Notes under the pieces: generated by a model
What the model was told of the DNA's origin: nothing
Database searches by the model: none
What the model saw: the letters and a program-made list of their open reading frames with translations, nothing else
Assembly: GCF_052113225.1 (NCBI RefSeq)
Contig: NZ_JBFRCT010000007.1
Span: forward strand, 124,001-188,000
Length of the DNA: 64,000 bases
Direction of reading: 5' to 3'
DNA from: Pristimantibacillus sp052113225
GTDB lineage: Bacteria; Bacillota; Bacilli; Paenibacillales; Paenibacillaceae
Program-made: the position numbers and the translations under genes
Shown here: positions 52,076-61,910 of the stretch, piece by piece
Position numbering within the stretch: the first letter of the stretch is position 1
How the letters are laid out: every line of letters begins with the position of its first letter

Positions 52076-52510
52076 TTAAGTGTTAAAAGCGGTCAGCATC
52101 CATACATGCTTCTCGAGTGTAGTATGAATCGCAAGCAGCATGTCGGCGGTTGTCTCATCACCGGCTCCTTGGGCAATTTCCATACCTTGCTTTAATTCTG
52201 TAATAACGGTGGTAAAGTCGCTGATCAATGTCTCGACCATCTGGGTGGCTGATTCGCTGCCGCTAGCTTCCTTAATGCTGGCGATCTTTACGTATTCTGC
52301 CATTGTAGCAACTGGCGCACCTTTTAAGGCAAGCAGCCGCTCGGCAAGCTCATCGACATGCAGAGCAGCTTCCTCATAGAACTCTTGAAACTTTACGTGC
52401 AGGGTGAAAAACTGAGTTCCTTTTACATACCAATGATAATTATGCAGCTTAATATACAGGACGCTCCAGTTGGCAATTTGTTTGTTCAGAACGTCATTTG
52501 TTTGGGTCAT
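52076..52510 (-). CDS. dps: Dps family ferritin-like protein
   Basis: A 144-residue four-helix protein. Ferroxidase-centre ligands of Dps are visible in LHNYHWYVKG (His) and FQEFYEEAALHVDELAERLLALKG (Asp/Glu). Dps dodecamers oxidise and store iron with hydrogen peroxide and can protect DNA. The N-terminus is short and not lysine-rich, as in MrgA-type Bacillus members. A good AGGAAAGGAATGAGGAACC leader precedes the ATG. It is monocistronic. Confidence 0.92.
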   Translation of the reverse strand: MTQTNDVLNKQIANWSVLYIKLHNYHWYVKGTQFFTLHVKFQEFYEEAALHVDELAERLLALKGAPVATMAEYVKIASIKEASGSESATQMVETLISDFTTVITELKQGMEIAQGAGDETTADMLLAIHTTLEKHVWMLTAFNT

Positions 52511-52569
52511 AGGTTCCTCATTCCTTTCCTAGACAATAGTGTGTACGCAGGAAAGGAATTACATACGCC

Positions 52570-53604
52570 TTAGAGGGGGCGATTGGCTGCCAAATGAACG
52601 GAAGATTCCCGTACAATCAGCCGATGCGGAATCGTGACATGAGATTGATGAACAGGCTCGTCTAAAATAAGACGGATCAGCATTTGGGAGGCTGTATAGC
52701 CAAGCTGGTACGTGCCGATATCAACCGAACTGATGGGTGGAGTCGCAAGCTCAGACAAAGCAATATTGTTGAAGCTGACAAGACTGATATCATCCGGAAC
52801 TTTAAAGCCGATTTCGGTCAATCCACGTAACACGCCAAAAGCAACGACATCATCAATAACGACAAGTCCGGTAGGGCGCTCCGGTAGCCCCATGATAAAG
52901 GACATCGCACGGAAGCCGCTTTCCTGCAGGAATTCGCCTTCCACAATCCATTCTGACTGCATCGGCAGCCGAGCCTCGCGCATCGCTTTCTTATAACCTT
53001 CCATCCGATCATGTGAAACGGTCAAATTCGTTGGTCCGCTCACAAAGCCGATACGTGAATGGCCTTGCTTAATCAGATGTTGTGTCGCATCATAAGCAGC
53101 CTGCACGTTATCGTTATTGACGGTCATCATATGGCTGCTTTCTTCATCGCTTCTGCCGATCAGAATGCTCGGGAAGTCCTGCTGGTTCAAATGACGAATG
53201 AGCGGATCGTTTACCCTTGCAGACAGCAGGATCACTCCGTCAACTCTTCTGCCGAATACGAGTCTGGAGATGGTCTCTGTCTCATCATGTGCACTTGTTG
53301 CTGTTGTTAACAGCATATCGTAACCGGCTCTAGTAGAGTGGGTTAATATTCCTCTTAATAATTCACCAAAGAAGAAGTCCTGGAACAGCTCTTCTGCTGG
53401 ACGCGGAAGCATAATGGCTAACGTCTTCGTTGTCTTTGACACGAGGCTTTTAGCCATGACGTTTGGATGATAACCCATCTCCTTCATGATCTTTTTAACC
53501 TTGGCGGTAGTCTCCTTGCTGATGCGGGGATGATTGGACACCACCCGCGACACTGTCGAAGGGGAGACTCCTGCAGCTCTTGCAATATCTTTAATGGTTA
53601 CCAT
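52570..53604 (-). CDS. LacI family transcriptional regulator
   Basis: A 344-residue regulator with the N-terminal LacI helix-turn-helix and hinge (TIKDIARAAGVSPSTVSRVVSNHPRIS, residues 3-29) and a periplasmic-binding-like sensor domain (RVDGVILLSARVNDP; GLVVIDDVVAFGVLRGL). It is divergent from a maltodextrin-type importer and most likely represses it, responding to a sugar. AAACGTTT dyads in the intervening region are candidate operators. Confidence 0.92.
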   Translation of the reverse strand: MVTIKDIARAAGVSPSTVSRVVSNHPRISKETTAKVKKIMKEMGYHPNVMAKSLVSKTTKTLAIMLPRPAEELFQDFFFGELLRGILTHSTRAGYDMLLTTATSAHDETETISRLVFGRRVDGVILLSARVNDPLIRHLNQQDFPSILIGRSDEESSHMMTVNNDNVQAAYDATQHLIKQGHSRIGFVSGPTNLTVSHDRMEGYKKAMREARLPMQSEWIVEGEFLQESGFRAMSFIMGLPERPTGLVVIDDVVAFGVLRGLTEIGFKVPDDISLVSFNNIALSELATPPISSVDIGTYQLGYTASQMLIRLILDEPVHQSHVTIPHRLIVRESSVHLAANRPL

Positions 53605-53789
53605 CGTTATCGTGATCCCCTTACCTGTTATGCAATCGTTTGAACTCTATGCATTAATGTTACTTGAACGGCAGTTTAAAGTAAACTGTCTGACTTGAGG
53701 TTTGATGAACAAAAGATGAAATATTGGGGAAAAATGCGAAAAACGAAGGAATCACGAGATAACTTTAAGAATGCTTGCGCAGATCATCT

Positions 53790-53805
53790 GTGCAAACGTT
53801 TTAAC
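53790..53805. promoter_or_regulatory. Candidate LacI/CcpA operator 1
   Basis: GTGCAAACGTTTTAAC, matching 12 of 14 positions of the cre consensus and the AAACGTTT core of LacI-family sites. It lies in the 445-base gap between the LacI gene and the importer. Confidence 0.5.
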
Positions 53806-53927
53806 AAACGAGAGGGGCTGTTGTATGATGAATTCGTGGATATAACGCTTTCATAGCGGAAATTGGCGTGAATAAGGCTAATTTTAAATGGAAACGATGC
53901 GTTCCCTTATTTTTCTGCGGCCTGTTA

Positions 53928-53942
53928 GACAAACGTTTGCAC
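53928..53942. promoter_or_regulatory. Candidate LacI-family operator 2
   Basis: GACAAACGTTTGCAC has the symmetric core ACAAACGTTTGC and overlaps a TTGCAC -35-like hexamer, so binding would block the promoter of the importer. Inferred. Confidence 0.5.
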
Positions 53943-54049
53943 AAGCTAATTATAGACTGCAACGATAACAGCAGGCGTAGAAAAAGGAGCCTAATCGGCG
54001 CACAAAGCGTTTTTTCCAAGTCAGACATTACGGAAGGGGATCTTTAAGA

Positions 54050-55372
54050 ATGAGAAAATGGTTTGTATCGACGATGATCACTGCTTTGTTCATTGTGTCT
54101 GCCTGTGGTGGGGGCAACAATAACAACAATGGCAACTCTGCGGCAACTAATGCTCCTGCTGCAACGGAAGAAGCTTCTGCAAACAACGCGGGTAATGCAA
54201 GTGAAGCACCAACTGAAGAAGGCATCGTGCCTGAAGAAGGCGCAACGCTCACAGTATGGGATTCGAAGAACGAACGTGGCTTTGTAGAAGAGATGGCAAA
54301 GGAATTCACAGCACAATATAACATTCCGGTAAAAATCGAAGAAGTAGAATCACCGGATCAAGTGAAAAAGCTGACGACTGACGGTCCTGCCGGTATCGGC
54401 GCAGATGTTGTAACATTCCCGCATGACAACCTTGGTCAAGCGGTAGCTGCAGGCCTCGTTCTTCCTAACGATTTCTTTGAAGATGAGACAAAACAAGCAA
54501 ATGCAGAAGCAGCTGTTAACGCAGTAACGACGGACGGTATCCTGTACGGCTACCCTCGTTCGGTAGAAACATATGCTTTGTTCTATAACAAAGATCTGGT
54601 ACAAACACCACCGGCATCATTCGATGACATCAAGACATTCTCGAAAACCTTTAATGATCCTGCAAGCAATAAATATGCGTTCATGTGGGAAATGGGCAAT
54701 TTGTACTTCAACTACATCTTCTTCGCATCGACAGGTGGTTACGTGTTTGGTGAGAACGGCACAAACCCTGCTGATATCGGTATGAACAACGATGGTGCAG
54801 TAGAAGGCCTGAAATACTTCCAATCCTTGAAAGAAATTCTGCCAATCAAATCCGGTGATGCTTCGGCTGATATTATCCAAGGCAAATTCGCAGACAAATC
54901 GGTTGCGATGACGATTACAGGTCCTTGGAAAGTTGCCGACTTCAAAAACCTTGGCATTAACTTTGGCGTAGCTCCAATCCCTGCAATAAACGGCAAACCA
55001 GCAGTTTCGTTCTCCGGCGTAAAAGCTTGGTACGTTAACTCGTTCACGAAATACCCGAATGCATCACGTCTGTTCGCGAATTTCATCTCTTCTAAAGCAG
55101 GTCAGCTGAAAGACTACTTTCTGACTGGTGCCATTCCAGCAAACAAAGAAGCAATGGAAGATCCAACCTTCAAAGCGGATGAGATCTCGAGCGGCTTCGC
55201 AGCTCAATTCGTGAACTCGCAAGCAATGCCATCCATTCCGGAAATGGGCAGTGTATGGGATCCAATGGGTGCAGCGCTTGCTGACATTTGGAACGAGAAT
55301 AAAGATCCAAAAGCAGCTCTTGACAATGCAGTAACTCAAGTACAAGAGGCAGCTAAAGGCACGACGAAATAA
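54050..55372 (+). CDS. Maltodextrin-type ABC substrate-binding lipoprotein
   Basis: A 440-residue MalE/MdxE-like lipoprotein with lipobox VSAC (Cys near 19), an Asn/Ala/Glu-rich linker and the binding fold (TLTVWDSKNERGFVEEMAKEF; YGYPRSVETYALFYNKDL; MTITGPWKVADFKN). It should bind a malto- or galacto-oligosaccharide outside the cell for the next two permeases. Control by the divergent LacI regulator is likely. The start is ATG after GGAAGGGGATC. Confidence 0.92.
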   Translation: MRKWFVSTMITALFIVSACGGGNNNNNGNSAATNAPAATEEASANNAGNASEAPTEEGIVPEEGATLTVWDSKNERGFVEEMAKEFTAQYNIPVKIEEVESPDQVKKLTTDGPAGIGADVVTFPHDNLGQAVAAGLVLPNDFFEDETKQANAEAAVNAVTTDGILYGYPRSVETYALFYNKDLVQTPPASFDDIKTFSKTFNDPASNKYAFMWEMGNLYFNYIFFASTGGYVFGENGTNPADIGMNNDGAVEGLKYFQSLKEILPIKSGDASADIIQGKFADKSVAMTITGPWKVADFKNLGINFGVAPIPAINGKPAVSFSGVKAWYVNSFTKYPNASRLFANFISSKAGQLKDYFLTGAIPANKEAMEDPTFKADEISSGFAAQFVNSQAMPSIPEMGSVWDPMGAALADIWNENKDPKAALDNAVTQVQEAAKGTTK

Positions 55373-55402
55373 TCGTTTTTCGAAATAAGAGATAGATGGC
55401 TC

Positions 55403-55433
55403 GCCCGCTGAAGCGACTTCGACTTCGGCGGGC
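55403..55433 (+). promoter_or_regulatory. Intercistronic hairpin between binding-protein and permease genes
   Basis: GCCCGC-GAAG / CTTC-GCGGGC, no T run. Likely stabilises the 3' end of the binding-protein message. Confidence 0.65.
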
Positions 55434-55460
55434 GCAAGCTATGGGAAGGAGTGCACGGGT

Positions 55461-56774
55461 ATGAATCGCCGCCGCAATACTGCTGCTATTTTGTCAGCGT
55501 TATCACTGGGGCTTGGTCAGCTGTACAACAGGCAATATATAAAAGGTCTTCTGCTGCTTGTTATTGAAGCGGTATCGCTTACTTATTTCATTCCGCGTTT
55601 GGCACAGGATATTTGGGGGATTTGGACGCTTGGTGATACTCCATCTAAGATGGTGAAGGTTGGGAAGATTTATCAGACAGTCAAAGGGGATCATTCGATC
55701 TTCCTCATGATTAACGGTCTTATTACGATTTTGCTGCTTGCCCTTTTTATTGTCATTTACATTATGAATATCCGCGATGCGTATCGTACGGGGGAGAAGA
55801 GAGAACAAGGCGGAAAGGCTGCGAACTTCCGGGAATCCATCAGCTATGTATGGGATCGTAAGTTCCCGCATTTATTGCTGAGCATTCCAGGCCTTGGCGT
55901 ATTGTTCTTAACAATTATGCCGATCGTCTTCATGATTCTGCTGTCCTTCACGAACTACTCATTGCCTCAACATATCCCGCCAGCCAAGCTGGTCGATTGG
56001 GTCGGCTTTAAGACGTTTACCGATCTGCTGACGCTCAAGTCGTGGAGCAGAACATTCTTTGGCGTATTTACGTGGACGATAATCTGGGCAGTGCTGGCGA
56101 CGGTAACCTGCTATTTTGGTGGTCTGCTCGTAGCTCTCTTAATTGAGCAAAAGGATGTTAAGTTTAAAAAGCTTTGGCGGACGGTCTTCATCCTGCCTTA
56201 CGCTATTCCACAGATGATCTCGCTGCTTGTCATGCGTAATCTGTTTAATGGCCAGTTTGGACCAATCAACCAATACCTGTCTTACTTCGGATTTGGCAAG
56301 CTGCCTTGGCTGACGGATCCGACTATGGCGAAGGCGACTGCGATTCTCGTTAATATGTGGGTTGGTATTCCGGTATCGATGGTTCTGATTCTTGGCGTTC
56401 TTACCGCTATTCCAAGGGACTTGTATGAAGCGGCTGAAGTGGACGGAGCCTCGGGCTATCAGAAATTCCGTATCATAACGCTGCCGTTTGTTCTGTTTAC
56501 GACAGCGCCGATTCTTATTACGCAATTTGCAGGCAATATTAATAACTTCAACTTGATCTTCCTGCTGACGAACGGCGAGCCGCTGAACGGTGAATATCAA
56601 TATGCAGGCAGCACGGACTTACTTGTTACGTGGCTGTACAAACTGACGCTGAACAACAGCCAATTCAATATGGCTTCGGCGATTGGTATTATTATTTTCA
56701 TCATTATCGCTACATTCTCCATCATTAACTACCGCCGTACGAAGTCGTTCAAAGAGGAGGACATGATCCAATGA
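55461..56774 (+). CDS. Sugar ABC transporter permease, MdxF/GanP-like
   Basis: A 437-residue permease, longer than ordinary MalF-type proteins because of an N-terminal extension with two or three extra hydrophobic segments (about 1-110), as in MdxF and GanP. The core has six segments with the EAA motif EAAEVDGASGYQKFRIITLP near 320-340. RBS AAGGAG. It overlaps the next permease by four bases. Confidence 0.92.
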   Translation: MNRRRNTAAILSALSLGLGQLYNRQYIKGLLLLVIEAVSLTYFIPRLAQDIWGIWTLGDTPSKMVKVGKIYQTVKGDHSIFLMINGLITILLLALFIVIYIMNIRDAYRTGEKREQGGKAANFRESISYVWDRKFPHLLLSIPGLGVLFLTIMPIVFMILLSFTNYSLPQHIPPAKLVDWVGFKTFTDLLTLKSWSRTFFGVFTWTIIWAVLATVTCYFGGLLVALLIEQKDVKFKKLWRTVFILPYAIPQMISLLVMRNLFNGQFGPINQYLSYFGFGKLPWLTDPTMAKATAILVNMWVGIPVSMVLILGVLTAIPRDLYEAAEVDGASGYQKFRIITLPFVLFTTAPILITQFAGNINNFNLIFLLTNGEPLNGEYQYAGSTDLLVTWLYKLTLNNSQFNMASAIGIIIFIIIATFSIINYRRTKSFKEEDMIQ

Positions 56775-57610
56775 AATCTAGAAGCAGGTATATTCGGTTG
56801 GTGCTTAGCTACGTGGTTCTCACCTGTATTGCGATCTGCTGCATCTACCCCGCGCTTTGGGTACTGCTGTCGTCCTTCCGTCCGGGCACTTCGCTCTACA
56901 GTGATTCGTTTATTCCGAAGTCGTTCACCTTATCGCATTACACGGAACTGTTTCACTCTAAGGTGTTTCTCTATGGCAGATGGTACCTGAATACGCTCAA
57001 AATCGCTGTCCTGTCCATGATCTTCTCGACATTCCTATCGACGATTAGTATGTACGCGCTGTCGCGCTTCCGGTTCAAGGGGCGGAAAACAATGCTGACA
57101 TCTTTGCTCGTCCTCGGTATGTTCCCTGGCTTTATGAGCCTTGTGCCGGTCTATATTTTCCTGCTTCAGCTGAACCTGCTTGATACGCATACCGCGATTA
57201 TCATTGTCTATTCCGCAGGTTCTGTCCTCGGGAACGGTTTTGTTATTAAAGGCTTCTTTGATACCATTCCGCGCAGCCTCGATGAGTCGGCGCGGATTGA
57301 CGGAGCGAATCATTTGCAGATTTTCTACCGGATTATGCTGCCGCTTGCCCGTCCAATTCTGATCTATGTGGCGCTGACGACTTTTGCTGGAGCATGGGTA
57401 GATTTTATTTTCGCCCGGCTGGTGCTGCGTTCCAAAGAGAACTGGACACTTGCCGTCGGCATGTGGGATCTGGTCAGCTCGTATCAGAACTCGAACTTTA
57501 CGATGTTCGCCGCAGGTGCCGTCCTGATTGCCGTTCCAATTACGCTGCTGTTCGTCTTCCTGCAGAAATTCCTCGTACAGGGGCTTACCGCAGGTGCTTC
57601 GAAAGGATAA
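56771..57610 (+). CDS. Sugar ABC transporter permease, MdxG/GanQ-like
   Basis: A 279-residue permease with six membrane segments and the EAA loop DESARIDGANHLQIFYRIMLP near 178-198. ATGA overlap with the previous gene gives translational coupling. With the lipoprotein and MdxF-like protein it makes an importer lacking its own ATPase; a shared MsmX-type ATPase encoded elsewhere is expected. A perfect terminator follows. Confidence 0.92.
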   Translation: MKSRSRYIRLVLSYVVLTCIAICCIYPALWVLLSSFRPGTSLYSDSFIPKSFTLSHYTELFHSKVFLYGRWYLNTLKIAVLSMIFSTFLSTISMYALSRFRFKGRKTMLTSLLVLGMFPGFMSLVPVYIFLLQLNLLDTHTAIIIVYSAGSVLGNGFVIKGFFDTIPRSLDESARIDGANHLQIFYRIMLPLARPILIYVALTTFAGAWVDFIFARLVLRSKENWTLAVGMWDLVSSYQNSNFTMFAAGAVLIAVPITLLFVFLQKFLVQGLTAGASKG

Positions 57611-57650
57611 GGATGACGAGAGCAAGCAGTGTCATATTGAAGTCGTTCTG

Positions 57651-57678
57651 ACCAGCCCTCTTAGAGGGCTGGTTTTTT
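57651..57678 (+). terminator. Terminator of the maltodextrin-type operon
   Basis: ACCAGCCCTCT / AGAGGGCTGGT perfect stem, two-base loop region and TTTTTT. Confidence 0.93.
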
Positions 57679-57884
57679 AGTTTAAGGAGAATCCCTACTA
57701 AAGATCGAACTGAGTGGGGGGTTGGATTTCATCCAATCTAACTTTAATCGAATGTAGAACATGTGGGCTATGTTGGATTCCAACCAGTAACTAGCGCCAA
57801 CTTTGGCTCATTCGCCTCCAATGAGCAGATTCTGCTGGATGATATCCAATGTAGCTTTAGTTTCTTTGCCTTGGTGCACCATTA

Positions 57885-57911
57885 CGCTGTACAAAATACA
57901 GTCTGTGGCAG
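57885..57911. repeat. GTACAAAATACA repeat copy (second locus)
   Basis: CGCTGTACAAAATACAGTC and TGTGGCAG resemble, with mismatches, the inverted copy at 14598-14616. The interval 57679-58039 also has GGTTGGA / TCCAACC inverted pieces near 57720-57785 but no gene. Confidence 0.5.
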
Positions 57912-58039
57912 GGTAGGAATGGGGAGATACGGTTGTGTTTTCGACAAATAGGGATTGAATCGTACGATAATGCGGTAAACTAATTATCTATGGTCTAATA
58001 TAAAATGGATATATTTGGTTGGTGAGAGGAGTTGAAGCG

Positions 58040-58507
58040 GTGAATACAAAATCACTCAGAATTGCAACGCTGGTTGTTCTGTTCATCAACCTGATCCTCA
58101 TCTTTCTCGTGAATCTATTTACGATTGAGATGGAGCCAGGCAAAGGTATCTCGGGCAATGGGAATCCCGTAATCATTTTGTGGTTTATTGAATTGCCGGT
58201 GTATCTGCTTCTATTAATAGGGATTGCTCTTATTGTACATCGTGAGCGATATCTGGAGCGCCGAAAGGGGATAGGGATTCCTCTCATGCTTCTCGCATTT
58301 TTGGCCGTATCGATCTTGCTTCAAATGGATAATGCCTCACGAATTAATGAACAAATTGACGGCCAAGTTAATGAATTTGGTTGGTTAAATCAGTATACGA
58401 ATACGAACTATATTAACTTCTACTCGTTTCTTAGCGGCATTCTGCTGATGCTGCTAATTCAATCGGTTATCACCCTGATACGTACCCGGTCAAAAGAACG
58501 GATTTGA
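58040..58507 (+). CDS. Four-TM membrane protein, unknown function
   Basis: A 155-residue protein with four hydrophobic segments (about residues 6-28, 43-64, 75-92 and 123-146) and a polar loop with an acidic, Asn-rich stretch before the last segment. No family recognised. The GTG at 58040, eight bases after GAGGAG, is preferred to an in-frame upstream codon. It is convergent with the YesN-type regulator, with an 11-base gap. Confidence 0.65.
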   Translation: MNTKSLRIATLVVLFINLILIFLVNLFTIEMEPGKGISGNGNPVIILWFIELPVYLLLLIGIALIVHRERYLERRKGIGIPLMLLAFLAVSILLQMDNASRINEQIDGQVNEFGWLNQYTNTNYINFYSFLSGILLMLLIQSVITLIRTRSKERI

Positions 58508-58518
58508 ATACTCGCGAT

Positions 58519-60108
58519 TCAAATCCGGTACGCCGACGGACTAACGCCCGTCACTTTTTTAAACACGCTGCAGAAGTAGCCTTGATCCTCGTACCCGACC
58601 AGCTGTGAGATCCGCGCGATCTTCAGCGTCGTGGTCCGGAGCAACTCCTTCGACCGTTCGATGCGAACCCGCGTTACGTAATCGTTGTAGCTGATGCCGA
58701 CAATGTTCTTAAATCGCTTTGAGAAATAGTTGGGATGGATATAGTATTTTTCGCTTACCCATTGCAGGGACAAGTCTTCGTCGTAATGCTGCAGCACATA
58801 CTGCTGCACACTTTCAATAATATCATCACTTGAGCGCTCGGCGCCGCTGTTTAGTACGCTGCTCAGCCGCTCGAGCTGTTGTTCAATAATCGCAATAATT
58901 TCGCGCCAGTCCGTAAAGCTCTCTAGGCTCGCGATAGGTGTGCCGAGATTCCAGTTCGGCAGCTCGAAGGCCGTCTTGGCGGCGTGTTTGCGGAGGATAT
59001 GAATGATCTCGGTGTACAGATATTCCACGTGGTCATATCGTGCGTCAGGCGATTCCGCGAGAGTATGGAACAGCTGGGCGGCATAATCGAGAAATTCGCG
59101 GTGCTGACCAGCCTCCAGCAAGGTGGTTAAACCACGCTCCGCTTGATGAAGAAGCGGAAACACCGCTGCGGGTGAATGGTTAACCGTATCCGTATAGACG
59201 TTGCCGCCTCCGAATAACAGCCGGTTTTGAAGTGCCTTCCTTGCTTCCATACAGGAGAGCCTAAGCTGTGTTAATTCTGCCTTCACGCCGCCGACGCCGA
59301 TGGATACGATAAGCCCAAGATGCTGGCGAATCCAACCGACCGTCTGCGTTAATGTTTCTATAATACGTCCCAGGTCGAGGGTGCTCCTTTGAGAAGCGAG
59401 GAAGACAACAATTTCCTCCGAGTGGTAAGCATGCTTGAACGCAATAACTTCAATCGGGAGCGCAGCAAGTGCATTCTCAATACTATTCTGGACGGCGAAC
59501 CGGGCAAGCGGCTCCTCGTTCTCCTTAAAGCGGGAGGTCTCGTTGCGGTAGACGATACGCACAGATACGCCTGCGAACGAGCAGCTTCGAATGAGCTCCA
59601 AGGGAAGTCCATCCAAGTGGCTGTCTTGCTCTGAAATCAGATGTGTAAGCTGGAAATCCAGCGGCTGCAAATGGCTCTGGCGAATCATTTCGTCCAGCGC
59701 ATTCAGCTTGGAACGGTCTGCTTCCTGCAGCCGCTCTGCTCGCAGCTCTTCCGCCAAGCCGGCAAGAAGCACATGCAGCTTCTCTTTGTCGATCGGCTTC
59801 AGCAAGTAGTCTTTCACATGATACAGCAGCGCTTCGCGTACATATTCGAATTCATTGAAGCCGCTAATGATGACGAATTTCACATTCGGGAAGAGGACTC
59901 GGGCTTGGTTAATGAACTGGAGTCCATCCATACCGGGCATTCTCACATCCGTAAGGACGATATCGGGCTGGCAGTGGACCAGCTGAGACATCGCTTCAAA
60001 CCCGTCGCCGACTTCTCCAGCAAGCGTAAGGCCAAGCGTCTTCCAATCGATTTTGCGAATTAAACCTTCCCGCAGCAGCGGTTCGTCTTCCACAATAAGT
60101 ACTTTCAT
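58519..60108 (-). CDS. YesN-type response regulator (long form)
   Basis: A 529-residue regulator: receiver (Glu7-Asp8, phospho-acceptor Asp54 in VLTDVRMPG, Lys in DYLLKPIDK), a long middle region with a degenerate cyclase-like fold (about 150-400) and a C-terminal AraC domain (WVSEKYYIHPNYFSKRFKNIVG; ISQLVGYEDQGYFCSVFKKVTG). The ATG at 60108, after GAAGGG, is chosen. It follows the kinase by 13 bases and probably activates the divergent sugar importer. Confidence 0.92.
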   Translation of the reverse strand: MKVLIVEDEPLLREGLIRKIDWKTLGLTLAGEVGDGFEAMSQLVHCQPDIVLTDVRMPGMDGLQFINQARVLFPNVKFVIISGFNEFEYVREALLYHVKDYLLKPIDKEKLHVLLAGLAEELRAERLQEADRSKLNALDEMIRQSHLQPLDFQLTHLISEQDSHLDGLPLELIRSCSFAGVSVRIVYRNETSRFKENEEPLARFAVQNSIENALAALPIEVIAFKHAYHSEEIVVFLASQRSTLDLGRIIETLTQTVGWIRQHLGLIVSIGVGGVKAELTQLRLSCMEARKALQNRLLFGGGNVYTDTVNHSPAAVFPLLHQAERGLTTLLEAGQHREFLDYAAQLFHTLAESPDARYDHVEYLYTEIIHILRKHAAKTAFELPNWNLGTPIASLESFTDWREIIAIIEQQLERLSSVLNSGAERSSDDIIESVQQYVLQHYDEDLSLQWVSEKYYIHPNYFSKRFKNIVGISYNDYVTRVRIERSKELLRTTTLKIARISQLVGYEDQGYFCSVFKKVTGVSPSAYRI

Positions 60109-60121
60109 CCGATTCATCCCT

Positions 60122-61900
60122 TCATGCAGTCCGCTTCGGCAGCTCGAAATAAATCTTTGTGCCTGCACCTGGCTGACTGGAGATTTCAACCCGCGGGTCG
60201 CTTTCATAGTACAATTGAATGCGTTTGAATACGTTCGCTAATCCAATCATAGTTCTGGGTGATGACTGCCTGGACACGATATCATTCGGATTGCTGAGTT
60301 TGCGGTGAAAAAGCTCAATCATGGCAGGATCCATACCAACCCCGTTATCTTCAATTAGGAATTTCAAGGAGGATTCATCCACACTGCCAAGCGTGACGCG
60401 TACCGTCTTTTTACCGATTTTTTGCTCCAAGCCATGAATAATGGCATTCTCAACTAAAGGCTGGATGAGAAACTTAGGAATAATGATGTCCTCTATGCCG
60501 GGCTCCACTTCAATCTCGTAAGCGAACTGATTGGTGAACCTGATTTGATAGATGGACAAATATTGATTAAGGTGCGTGATCTCTTCCTGAACCGTTGCTA
60601 GACTACCGCCATTCAAGTTGTAGCGGAGCATGCTTCCGAGCGCGATACAAATATAAGAGACTCGCTCGTCCCCGTCAATCGATGAAATGCTGTCGATCGT
60701 GCTTAACGTATTGTAGAGGAAATGAGGGTTAATCTGCGTTTGCAGCGCTTTAATCTCGGCTTCTTTCTTCAGCAGCTCCGTCTCATACACTTTGGAGATC
60801 AGTGAACTAATCTCAGCGGTCATCATATTGAAGCTATGCTGGATGGTCGACAGCTCGTCTTTGCCCTGTACCTCGATCGTAGCCCCGAAATCGCCCATTT
60901 CCACCTGCTTCATCTTTTTGTTCAGCTCTTTCAGCGGGCGGGTGACACCTGCGGCAATCAGAGAAGCGAGCAGCATTGCGGTAAGAAAGCTGATCATGGC
61001 GATGAAGATGAGCGTATGACGGAAGGAGTTCACCTTTTTCAGCACCTGATCGAGCGGAATGCTGCCGATCATGATCCAGTCGCCGGCATTTAGCGGCTCG
61101 TAAAAGCCGATATAGGTTTTATTCCGGTTCTCGTAGCGGAAGTTAACGTAATCATTTGATTTTGTAGTCTGCTTGTAAGCCGCGAACAAAGGGCTTCCCG
61201 CAATGGACTTACCGATATCCTCTTTATTCTGCGTATAGATAATATGGCCGGAGCGGTCTGCGATGTAGTACCTGCTGGCGTCGCCCTTTTGCAGTCCAGG
61301 AAATATTTTATCCAGCACGCCGGGGTCGATATCGATCTTGATATAGCCGATTGGATGCTGCGCATTCATCGTAATGCGCTTGAGCAGCTGAATATAACTG
61401 ATTGATTTGACGGGCGTAACCGTAGTACTGATGGTCGTATGCGAGACAGTCCAGAAGGGGAAGCCATCCATCTGGAGCGCTTTATCGAACAGGTTCGCCT
61501 GCTCCTCATCCAGAAGTGATTTGACGTTTCTATTGTAATAGTAGTAGCTGGAAATTTGCTGACTGTCTAAACGGGTTATGGAAATGAACGAAATAAGAGG
61601 GTTTTGCAGCTTCTGAGAGGTAAGACGGTTGCGGTAATACTGTTCATTGTCGGTATTGGGAGGACCATCAAGAAACTTCTGCAGGGATGTATCGCTGAAA
61701 TAGCTGTAGCCAATATTGGAGATCGTCTTGAAATGAAGATCCAGTGTATCGACTGACTGCGTGGTCATCTTCTCAAGACCCTGCAGCGTGGAAGCTTCGA
61801 GCTCGCGGCTCATCATACGGTAATAGGAGTAACCCATGATGAGCGCTGTAAGACTGATGACGATGAAGAAGGAGAGAATCATTTTATTGCGGAACTGCAT
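60122..61900 (-). CDS. YesM-type sensor histidine kinase
   Basis: A 592-residue kinase: TM1 (about 7-28), extracellular Cache-like sensor (35-290), TM2 (about 297-318), HAMP, phospho-acceptor His393 in QINPHFLYNTLSTIDSIS and HATPase (QPLVENAIIHG, DNGVGMD, GLANVFKRI). AAGGGGG lies six bases before the ATG. Its 5' region carries an exact 66-base tandem duplication. It pairs with the next gene and sits divergent to a sugar-binding lipoprotein. Confidence 0.92.
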   Translation of the reverse strand: MQFRNKMILSFFIVISLTALIMGYSYYRMMSRELEASTLQGLEKMTTQSVDTLDLHFKTISNIGYSYFSDTSLQKFLDGPPNTDNEQYYRNRLTSQKLQNPLISFISITRLDSQQISSYYYYNRNVKSLLDEEQANLFDKALQMDGFPFWTVSHTTISTTVTPVKSISYIQLLKRITMNAQHPIGYIKIDIDPGVLDKIFPGLQKGDASRYYIADRSGHIIYTQNKEDIGKSIAGSPLFAAYKQTTKSNDYVNFRYENRNKTYIGFYEPLNAGDWIMIGSIPLDQVLKKVNSFRHTLIFIAMISFLTAMLLASLIAAGVTRPLKELNKKMKQVEMGDFGATIEVQGKDELSTIQHSFNMMTAEISSLISKVYETELLKKEAEIKALQTQINPHFLYNTLSTIDSISSIDGDERVSYICIALGSMLRYNLNGGSLATVQEEITHLNQYLSIYQIRFTNQFAYEIEVEPGIEDIIIPKFLIQPLVENAIIHGLEQKIGKKTVRVTLGSVDESSLKFLIEDNGVGMDPAMIELFHRKLSNPNDIVSRQSSPRTMIGLANVFKRIQLYYESDPRVEISSQPGAGTKIYFELPKRTA

Positions 61901-61910
61901 GTTCTACCCC

